From: an uncultured Pseudomonas sp.
Lineage (GTDB): Bacteria > Pseudomonadota > Gammaproteobacteria > Pseudomonadales > Pseudomonadaceae
Reading direction: 5' to 3'
Assembly: GCA_937863915.1 (NCBI GenBank)
Contig: CALMID010000308.1
Coordinates: forward strand, 1 to 5,881
Length of the DNA: 5,881 nucleotides
Made by a program: the position numbers and the translations under genes. The notes under the pieces were generated by a model, which was not told the DNA's origin, made no database searches, and worked only from the letters and a program-made list of their open reading frames with translations. Of the stretch, positions 1 to 4,316 are shown one piece after another (the stretch's first letter is position 1; each line of letters opens with the position of its first letter).

Positions 1-270
1 GTCGGCCTGGTGCGTGGCGGTGCCGGCACCGCGCTGGTCGGCGACGGTCCGACCGTGGCCGCGCGGGTGCAGGAGTACGCCGAGCTGGGCATCGATACCT
101 TCATCTTCTCCGGCTATCCGCACCTGGAAGAGTCGTACCGGGTCGCCGAACTGCTGTTCCCGCACCTGGACATCGCCCAGCCGGAGCGACCCGCCTCGCG
201 CGGCTATGTCAGCCCCTTCGGCGAGATGATCTCCAGCGACATCCTGCCCAAGGCCGCGGCCCAGAGTTGA
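1..270 (+). CDS. ssuD: FMNH2-dependent alkanesulfonate monooxygenase SsuD, C-terminal part (5' end outside window)
   Basis: The frame is open from base 1 to the TGA at 268-270 and gives the last 89 residues of a protein that is about 380 residues long in this family. SsuD is a cytoplasmic bacterial-luciferase-like TIM-barrel enzyme. It uses reduced FMN supplied by the reductase SsuE, together with O2, to split alkanesulfonates into aldehyde and sulfite. Visible family landmarks are the VRGG loop at visible residues 4-7, the GDGPTVAAR segment at 14-22 and SGYPHLEE at 37-44. From memory of the E. coli enzyme, the Arg of VRGG and the Tyr of SGYPH correspond to active-site residues Arg297 and Tyr331, and both are present. 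The C-terminus ends in AAAQS, much like characterised SsuD proteins. The stop lies 10 nt before ssuC, consistent with an operon. The catalytic Cys and His further upstream cannot be checked here. Confidence 0.95.
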   Translation, partial: VGLVRGGAGTALVGDGPTVAARVQEYAELGIDTFIFSGYPHLEESYRVAELLFPHLDIAQPERPASRGYVSPFGEMISSDILPKAAAQS

Positions 271-280
271 GGACTGCACA

Positions 281-1063
281 ATGACCAAGCTCTGGTTGTA
301 TCGTCTCGCGCCCTGGGCGCTGCCGCTGGCGCTGCTGGCGATCTGGCAGGGCGCGGTGGCCGCCGGTTGGCTGTCCACGCGCATTTTGCCGGCGCCCAGC
401 GCCGTGCTGGCGGCCGGCTGGGCGCTGTTGGCCAGCGGTGAAATCTGGACTCACCTGGCCATCAGTGGTCAGCGCGCGGCCATCGGCTTTGCCATTGGCG
501 GCGGATTGGGTCTGTTGCTGGGCTTTATCACCGGCCTGTCGGCCTGGGGTGAACGCCTGCTCGACAGCTCGGTGCAGATGATCCGCAACGTGCCACACCT
601 GGCGCTGATCCCGCTGGTGATCCTCTGGTTCGGCATCGACGAGAGCGCGAAGATCTTCCTGGTCGCCCTCGGCACGCTGTTCCCAATCTACCTCAACACC
701 TACCACGGCATCCGCAATGTCGACCCGGCGCTGGTGGAGATGGCGCGCAGTTATGGCCTGTCGGGTTTCGGCCTGTTCCGCCAGGTGATCCTGCCTGGCG
801 CGCTGCCGTCGATCCTGGTTGGCGTGCGCTTCGCTCTGGGCTTTATGTGGCTCACATTGATCGTGGCCGAGACCATTTCCGCCAGCGCCGGCATCGGCTA
901 CCTGGCGATGAATGCCCGCGAGTTCCTGCAGACCGACGTGGTGGTGCTGGCCATCCTGCTCTACGCCGTGCTCGGCAAGCTGGCGGACGTTGCCGCCCGA
1001 GGCCTGGAACGTGTGTGGCTGCGTTGGCACCCGGCCTATCAGGCCAAGGCAGGTGCGCAATGA
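281..1063 (+). CDS. ssuC: Sulfonate ABC transporter permease SsuC
   Basis: This 260-residue inner-membrane protein matches the usual SsuC length of about 263. It belongs to the nitrate/sulfonate/taurine class of ABC permeases and would form the channel for sulfonates delivered by a periplasmic SsuA protein. Hydrophobic segments lie at about residues 9-29, 66-86, 104-118, 124-138, 178-198 and 219-236. The cytoplasmic EAA-like coupling loop is at about 153-176: it starts EMARSYGLS and ends VILPGALP, the conserved pattern that contacts the ATPase. The ATG at 281 is preceded by GAGG (269-272) with an 8-nt spacer, and this site overlaps the ssuD stop codon, suggesting translational coupling. The 3' end overlaps ssuB in an ATGA arrangement. 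SsuC and taurine TauC permeases are similar, but the adjacent ssuD and ssuF favour SsuC. Confidence 0.96.
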   Translation: MTKLWLYRLAPWALPLALLAIWQGAVAAGWLSTRILPAPSAVLAAGWALLASGEIWTHLAISGQRAAIGFAIGGGLGLLLGFITGLSAWGERLLDSSVQMIRNVPHLALIPLVILWFGIDESAKIFLVALGTLFPIYLNTYHGIRNVDPALVEMARSYGLSGFGLFRQVILPGALPSILVGVRFALGFMWLTLIVAETISASAGIGYLAMNAREFLQTDVVVLAILLYAVLGKLADVAARGLERVWLRWHPAYQAKAGAQ

Positions 1064-1860
1064 CCGCCCTGCACAGTATTCGCCAGGGCATTCCCCTGGC
1101 CATCGAAGGTATCCGCAAGGCCTTCGGTTCACGCGAGGTGCTCAAGGGCATCGATCTGCATATTCCGGCTGGCCAGTTCGTCGCCGTGGTGGGCCGCAGT
1201 GGCTGCGGCAAGAGCACGCTGCTGCGTCTGTTGGCCGGACTGGATGAACCAACCGACGGGCAACTGCTGGCCGGCAACGGTCCGCTCAGCGCGGCGCGGG
1301 AAGACACCCGACTGATGTTCCAGGACGCGCGCCTGCTGCCGTGGAAACGGGTGATCGACAACGTCGGCCTGGGCCTGACGGGCAACTGGCGCGACCAGGC
1401 GCGGGAGGCACTGGCGGCCGTGGGCCTGGCCGAGCGGGCCAACGACTGGCCGGCGGCCCTGTCCGGTGGGCAGCAGCAGCGCGTGGCCCTGGCCCGTGCG
1501 CTGATTCACCAGCCGCGCCTGCTCCTGCTCGACGAGCCGCTGGGTGCGCTGGATGCCCTGACCCGCATCGAGATGCAGCAACTGATCGAGCGCCTGTGGC
1601 AGCAGCACGGCTTCACCGTCCTGCTGGTGACCCACGACGTGGCCGAGGCCGTGGCGGTGGCCGACCGGGTCATTCTGATCGAGGAGGGCCGCATCGGCCT
1701 GGACCTGGCCGTCGACCTGCCGCGCCCGCGTCCACGTGGCTCGGCACAACTGGCGGCACTGGAGGCCGAGGTGCTTAACCGTGTGCTGGCGCTGCCGGAG
1801 CTGCCACCGCAACCGGAACCTGTTTCACCCCTGCCCACGCAGCTGCGCTGGGCACTCTGA
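1060..1860 (+). CDS. ssuB: Sulfonate ABC transporter ATP-binding protein SsuB
   Basis: This 266-residue ATPase powers sulfonate import through SsuC. All nucleotide-binding motifs are intact: Walker [10 protein letters not shown] at residues 45-53, Q-loop FQDARLLPW with Gln88, signature LSGGQQQR at 134-141, Walker B LLLLDEP at 154-160, D-loop around ALDALT and the switch His192 in THDVAEAV. The [10 protein letters not shown]-loop is typical of the nitrate/sulfonate/taurine subfamily. The chosen ATG at 1060 overlaps the ssuC stop as ATGA and has AGG at 1051-1053 six bases upstream. The longer in-frame start at 847 would add 71 residues translated from within ssuC and is rejected. Residues about 246-266 form a proline-rich tail rich in PP, PEP and PLP steps. 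It makes the protein about 10 residues longer than E. coli SsuB, and its role is unknown. Confidence 0.96.
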   Translation: MTALHSIRQGIPLAIEGIRKAFGSREVLKGIDLHIPAGQFVAVVGRSGCGKSTLLRLLAGLDEPTDGQLLAGNGPLSAAREDTRLMFQDARLLPWKRVIDNVGLGLTGNWRDQAREALAAVGLAERANDWPAALSGGQQQRVALARALIHQPRLLLLDEPLGALDALTRIEMQQLIERLWQQHGFTVLLVTHDVAEAVAVADRVILIEEGRIGLDLAVDLPRPRPRGSAQLAALEAEVLNRVLALPELPPQPEPVSPLPTQLRWAL

Positions 1861-1861
1861 A

Positions 1862-1914
1862 CCTGTTTGAAGCTGCTGCGCGTCGGCGGCTCTAGCTCGC
1901 TAGCTTCAAACAGG
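1862..1914. repeat. Perfect 13-bp inverted repeat between ssuB and ssuF
   Basis: CCTGTTTGAAGCT at 1862-1874 is the exact reverse complement of AGCTTCAAACAGG at 1902-1914, with a 27-nt GC-rich interior. In RNA a G-U wobble (1875/1901) would extend the stem. The left arm begins 2 nt after the ssuB stop. No T-run follows on either strand, so it is not a standard intrinsic terminator. It could be a transcript-stabilising or processing stem, a partial attenuator that sets the ssuF dose, or a dispersed REP/MITE-type element. The interior contains two CTAG tetramers, which are usually rare in such genomes. Confidence 0.8.
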
Positions 1915-1936
1915 CTCACCAAAACCCGTAAATACC

Positions 1937-1942
1937 AAGGAG
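1937..1942 (+). promoter_or_regulatory. Strong ribosome binding site of ssuF
   Basis: AAGGAG lies 7 nt before the ssuF ATG at 1950. It is the best Shine-Dalgarno match in the ssu part of the window, better than those of ssuC and ssuB. This fits independent and possibly efficient translation of ssuF, which is not coupled to ssuB. Confidence 0.8.
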
Positions 1943-1949
1943 CAAGACC

Positions 1950-2165
1950 ATGACCATTAAAGCCATCAACGTCCGCAACCAGTTCAAAGGCACCATCAAG
2001 GAAATTGTCATCGGCGACGTGCTGTCGGAAATCGACGTACAGACCGCCGCCGGCATCGTCACGTCGGTGATCACCACCCGTTCCGTGCGCGAGCTGGAGT
2101 TGGGCGTTGGCAGCGAAGTGATCGCCTTCGTCAAATCCACCGAGGTGTCGATCGCCAAGCTGTAA
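1950..2165 (+). CDS. ssuF: SsuF, molbindin/TOBE-domain protein of the sulfonate operon
   Basis: This 71-residue single-domain protein belongs to the molbindin (Mop/TOBE) family, whose members form oligomers that bind molybdate or related oxyanions. The family signature is VRNQFKGTI at residues 8-16 near the N-terminus. It is followed by beta-strand-like stretches, the VRELELGVGSEV segment at about 46-57 and the closing AFVKSTEVSIAK at 59-70. No signal peptide or membrane segment is seen, so it is probably cytoplasmic. In Pseudomonas ssu clusters this gene closes the operon, and work on P. putida linked it to the use of aromatic sulfonates and sulfate esters as sulfur source. What it binds, and why a flavin-based pathway needs it, is not settled by the sequence. 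It is set apart from ssuB by 89 nt and followed by a terminator, so it is the last gene of the operon. Confidence 0.92.
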   Translation: MTIKAINVRNQFKGTIKEIVIGDVLSEIDVQTAAGIVTSVITTRSVRELELGVGSEVIAFVKSTEVSIAKL

Positions 2166-2186
2166 GCGCTGGCTGAAAGGACATCA

Positions 2187-2209
2187 GCCCGGCAACTGCC
2201 GGGCTTTTT
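2187..2209 (+). terminator. Rho-independent terminator of the ssu operon
   Basis: The 7-bp stem GCCCGGC (2187-2193) pairs with GCCGGGC (2198-2204) around an AACT loop, followed at once by TTTTT (2205-2209). An A-T pair (2186/2205) could add one base pair. It starts 21 nt after the ssuF stop, in the correct orientation to end the ssu transcript and to insulate the downstream GGDEF gene. Confidence 0.92.
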
Positions 2210-2223
2210 CCTGTCTGGAGCTT

Positions 2224-2254
2224 GGTTGGCGCCCGAACAGCGGCTGGGCGCACC
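2224..2254. other. Imperfect hairpin in the ssuF-GGDEF gap, function unknown
   Basis: GCGCCC (2229-2234) pairs with GGGCGC (2246-2251). A further GGT/ACC pairing (2224-2226 with 2252-2254) is possible across a 2-nt bulge. No T-run follows, so it is not an evident terminator. It may be chance structure in GC-rich DNA. The rest of the 2210-2330 region shows nothing else I can name. Confidence 0.35.
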
Positions 2255-2331
2255 AGGGCCTTTCAGGGATGTCCGCTCGTCAATTAAACGACGTTCTATT
2301 GTGGGGTAAAGGCAATTCGCCATCAAAATGA

Positions 2332-2338
2332 CTACACT
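2332..2338 (+). promoter_or_regulatory. Candidate sigma-S-like -10 element for the GAF-GGDEF gene
   Basis: CTACACT matches the CTAYRCT core recognised well by RpoS (and also a housekeeping TACACT -10). No good -35 is seen at 16-18 bp spacing (the region reads about AAGGCAAT), and sigma-S promoters tolerate this. Transcription would start near 2345. That leaves a leader of almost 30 nt before the ATG at 2374, but only about 5 nt before the ATG at 2350. Confidence 0.45.
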
Positions 2339-2358
2339 GAAATTTCCTCATGGTTAGT

Positions 2359-2362
2359 AAGG
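2359..2362 (+). promoter_or_regulatory. Ribosome binding site that favours the ATG at 2374
   Basis: AAGG (within TAAGGC) lies 11 nt before the ATG at 2374, a somewhat long spacing. The alternative ATG at 2350 has only ACACTGAAATTTCCTC upstream and no Shine-Dalgarno match. Confidence 0.5.
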
Positions 2363-2373
2363 CATGGTGCTGT

Positions 2374-3399
2374 ATGCCTCTTGAGCCCGATATAACGCTT
2401 CCCAGCCGCGACCAACTGGTTGCGATCATTCGTATCCAGACCGAAATTGCCAGGCAAGGCTTGGACCTTGCCCAGATTATGTCGGTGGTCGTGCAGCGGT
2501 CTCTTGATCTGATCAAGGCCGAAGGTGCGGTTGTCGAGCTGTCAGAAGGCGATGACATGGTTTATCAAGCTGTCTCGGGTATAGCTGCCGGCCAGTTGGG
2601 GCTGCGCTTGAAACTCGCCAGCAGCCTGTCGGGGCTTTGCGTGTTGAGCGGCGAGATCCAGCGCTGCACTGACACCGAAACCGACGAGCGTGTTGACCGC
2701 GCGGCCTGCAGGCGCATGCAGATCCGCTCGATGCTGGTAGTCCCCCTGCAGCACGAAGGCAGCACGGTGGGGGTACTGAAAGTCATGTCGAAGAACACTG
2801 CTGCCTTCGATGAGCGTGACGAGGCGGTGCTTGGTCTGCTCGCCGAGGTGCTGGGTGCCGATATGTTCCTGGCAGCCCAATATGCTTCCGATGATCTGTA
2901 CCACCGCGCGACTCACGATCAGATGACAGGTCTGGCCAATCGAGCGCTGTTCTTTGACCGGATCAGGACTGATCTTTCACGCGTGACGCGCGATGGCTCG
3001 GAGTTCGGGCTGATGATCATGGATATGGACGGACTCAAGGCCATCAACGACAACCATGGCCACCGTGCCGGCGATGCGGCCATTTGTGAGGTGGCTCGCC
3101 GGGCAAGTCAGACGCTCAGAAAGTCCGACACCATTGCCCGTCTGGGTGGAGATGAATTCGGCATCATCATGCAGCCGACTCAAGGCATGGCGTATCTGGC
3201 AGAGGGTGTTGAGCGGCTCAGACAGGCGATCTGTCAGCCATTTCAGTTCGAGTCCAATTGGCTGCAGCTGAGCGTCAGTATTGGCGCGGCAATCGCACTC
3301 AAGGACGGACTCGATCTTGATGCTCTGCTGGAACATGCCGACCAGGCGATGTACCAGGACAAGCGCGAACGAAAACGCCTGCTCAACCTGGCTCGCTGA
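2374..3399 (+). CDS. GAF-domain diguanylate cyclase (GGDEF protein)
   Basis: This 341-residue soluble protein (numbered from ATG 2374) should make cyclic di-GMP from two GTP under control of a small ligand or redox signal sensed by its GAF domain. The GAF domain spans about residues 22-170 and contains the strand MLVVPLQHEGSTVGVLKVMS (120-139), typical of this fold. The GGDEF domain spans about 174-341. It opens with THDQMTGLANR (180-190), carries the metal and guanine pocket MDMDGLKAINDNHGH (216-230), the active loop GGDEF (258-262) and an inhibitory RxxD site, RKSD (249-252), exactly five residues before GGDEF. There is no EAL domain, signal peptide or membrane segment. An ATG at 2350 would add eight residues (MVSKAWCC) but lacks a ribosome site. 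The gene is framed by a terminator upstream and convergent rlmE downstream, so it is probably monocistronic. Its A/T content is visibly higher than that of its neighbours. The GAF ligand is unknown. Confidence 0.93.
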   Translation: MPLEPDITLPSRDQLVAIIRIQTEIARQGLDLAQIMSVVVQRSLDLIKAEGAVVELSEGDDMVYQAVSGIAAGQLGLRLKLASSLSGLCVLSGEIQRCTDTETDERVDRAACRRMQIRSMLVVPLQHEGSTVGVLKVMSKNTAAFDERDEAVLGLLAEVLGADMFLAAQYASDDLYHRATHDQMTGLANRALFFDRIRTDLSRVTRDGSEFGLMIMDMDGLKAINDNHGHRAGDAAICEVARRASQTLRKSDTIARLGGDEFGIIMQPTQGMAYLAEGVERLRQAICQPFQFESNWLQLSVSIGAAIALKDGLDLDALLEHADQAMYQDKRERKRLLNLAR

Positions 3400-3419
3400 C
3401 AGGCCGCTAGCTTGCCTGT
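3399..3419. other. Short hairpin between the convergent GGDEF gene and rlmE
   Basis: ACAGGC (3399-3404) pairs with GCCTGT (3414-3419) around a 9-nt loop containing GCTAGC. It starts at the last base of the cyclase stop codon. No T-run follows on either strand, so at most it is a weak bidirectional terminator or 3'-end-protecting stem. An alternative pairing of CCTG (3415-3418) with CAGG (3428-3431) exists. No better terminator is visible for either gene in this 49-nt gap. Confidence 0.4.
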
Positions 3420-3448
3420 GAGACGAGCAGGTTGCAGCGCGGCGTGGC

Positions 3449-4069
3449 TTAGCCTTTGAAACCCTTGGCCACCAGATACACCTCGCGCGAGCGCGGGCGG
3501 GAGGCTTCCGGTTTGCGGATGAAGACTTTCTCGAAGGAGCTGCGCACATCCTTGAGGAACTCGTCCGAACCTTCACCCTGGAAGACCTTGACCGCATAGT
3601 TGCCGCCGGGCTTGAGCACCTGGCGCACCATGTCGAGCGTCAGTTCGACCAGATACATCGAGGCGGCCTGGTCGGCGGCGGCCACGCCGCTGATATTGGG
3701 GGCGATGTCGGAGATGATCAGGTCGGGCTGCCGGCCGTCGAGCTTGTCGAGCAGTTGCTGGAACACGGCGTCGCTGGTGAAGTCACCCTGGATGAAATCG
3801 ACGTTATCCAGGCCGTCCATCGGCAGAATGTCGGTGGCCAGCACGCGGCCTTTCTCACCCACCAGCTTGCCGGCCACCTGCGACCAGCCGCCGGGCGCCG
3901 AGCCCAGGTCCATGATCAGCATGCCGGGACGGATCAGCTTGTCCTTCTCATTCAGCTCCATCAGCTTGTAACTGGCGCGGGAACGCAAACCGTCCTTCTG
4001 CGCCCGTTTGACGTAGGGATCGTTGACGTGTTCATTCAGCCAGCGGCTGCTGCTTTTGGAGCGTTTCAT
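3449..4069 (-). CDS. rlmE: 23S rRNA 2'-O-ribose U2552 methyltransferase RlmE (FtsJ/RrmJ)
   Basis: This 206-residue SAM-dependent enzyme methylates the ribose of U2552 in the A-loop of 23S rRNA during late 50S assembly. Numbered from the ATG at 4069, the N-terminus [11 protein letters not shown] aligns with E. coli RlmE (209 aa). The SAM motif is DLGSAPGGW (54-62), followed by ATDILPMD (85-92), IQGDF (93-97 region) and SDIAPN (120-125). The Lys-Asp-Lys-Glu tetrad is complete: Lys35 in SYKL, Asp121 in SDIAPN, Lys161 in AVKVFQGEG and Glu196 in [13 protein letters not shown] at 4090 would add seven residues not expected for the family. Neither start has a convincing Shine-Dalgarno sequence, so ATG 4069 is chosen on homology and length. 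The stop is TAA. In P. aeruginosa and E. coli this gene sits directly before ftsH. Here it stands alone, convergent with a cyclase gene and divergent from an oxidoreductase gene. Confidence 0.95.
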   Translation of the reverse strand: MKRSKSSSRWLNEHVNDPYVKRAQKDGLRSRASYKLMELNEKDKLIRPGMLIMDLGSAPGGWSQVAGKLVGEKGRVLATDILPMDGLDNVDFIQGDFTSDAVFQQLLDKLDGRQPDLIISDIAPNISGVAAADQAASMYLVELTLDMVRQVLKPGGNYAVKVFQGEGSDEFLKDVRSSFEKVFIRKPEASRPRSREVYLVAKGFKG

Positions 4070-4141
4070 GAGAGGGGCGACCCGGGACAATCAAAGTGAG
4101 GAGCGGCCAGTGAGAGGGCTGTTGGCCGCAAATTGGCGGCG

Positions 4142-4171
4142 ATTATAGGCCGATAACAGGGTGCAGGTTAA
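4142..4171 (-). promoter_or_regulatory. Probable sigma-70 promoter of rlmE
   Basis: Read on the - strand, a perfect TATAAT -10 (4147-4142) follows TTAACC (4171-4166, four of six matches to TTGACA) with an 18-bp spacer. Transcription would start near 4135, giving a leader of about 65 nt before the ATG at 4069. A small inverted repeat, GCCGC (4125-4129) with GCGGC (4136-4140), covers the expected start point. Confidence 0.7.
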
Positions 4172-4192
4172 ATCCACGGGGCAGACGGGCAT

Positions 4193-4228
4193 GCCTGCGC
4201 CTGCCAGAGGACGCGCAGGCCGGGCCTG
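4193..4228. repeat. Overlapping inverted repeats between the divergent promoters (possible operator)
   Basis: GCCTGCGC (4193-4200) is the exact inverse of GCGCAGGC (4213-4220), 12 nt apart. The right arm also belongs to a second perfect palindrome, CAGGCC-G-GGCCTG (4216-4228), whose last three bases overlap the -35 element of the downstream + strand promoter. The repeated CAGGC/GCCTG units look like a binding site for a dimeric regulator or a DNA cruciform. GC-rich background makes chance palindromes more likely, and no regulator gene lies nearby. Confidence 0.45.
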
Positions 4229-4255
4229 ACAGGGGGCGGTGGCGGCGGGTACAAT
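4226..4255 (+). promoter_or_regulatory. Probable sigma-70 promoter of the FAD-dehydrogenase gene
   Basis: CTGACA (4226-4231, five of six matches to TTGACA) and TACAAT (4250-4255, five of six matches to TATAAT) are separated by 18 bp. The transcript would start near 4262 and carry a leader of about 55 nt. The leader begins with a pyrimidine-rich tract (4265-4288) and has a small hairpin, GCCGG (4289-4293) with CCGGC (4299-4303), just before the ribosome site AGGA (4305-4308). Confidence 0.7.
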
Positions 4256-4316
4256 CGCGCCTTACTCCCTCCTTTTGTTGCTTCCTTTGCCGGAGTCACC
4301 GGCCAGGATTACCGCC

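Noticed and set aside
847..1059. A 71-residue N-terminal extension of SsuB from an upstream in-frame ATG
   Set aside because: The extension is the out-of-frame reading of the ssuC 3' end. The ATG at 1060 overlaps the ssuC stop in the usual ATGA coupling and gives the normal family length.
209..1132. A 307-codon open frame on the - strand across ssuC
   Set aside because: It is antisense to a well-supported permease gene, low in hydrophobic structure, rich in Gln, Arg and His, and has no known domain. It is a shadow of GC-rich codon usage.
1861..1949. The ssuB-ssuF inverted repeat as an intrinsic terminator of ssuDCB
   Set aside because: There is no T-tract after either arm, the loop is long (27 nt), and a proper terminator exists after ssuF.
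2173..2274. CTGAAAG (2173-2179) and GGACATC (2179-2185) both recur as inverse copies at 2260-2266 and 2268-2274
   Set aside because: The two pairings cross rather than nest and are interrupted by the terminator. With 7-bp matches this is most likely chance.
1506..2326. Two - strand open frames across ssuB, the intergenic repeat and ssuF
   Set aside because: They contain no recognisable domain, oppose supported genes, and end or begin inside the terminator and promoter region.
4070..4090. A TTG start for rlmE, adding seven residues
   Set aside because: The family begins at the KRSxSSSRWL region. The extra residues match nothing, and the TTG has no ribosome site.
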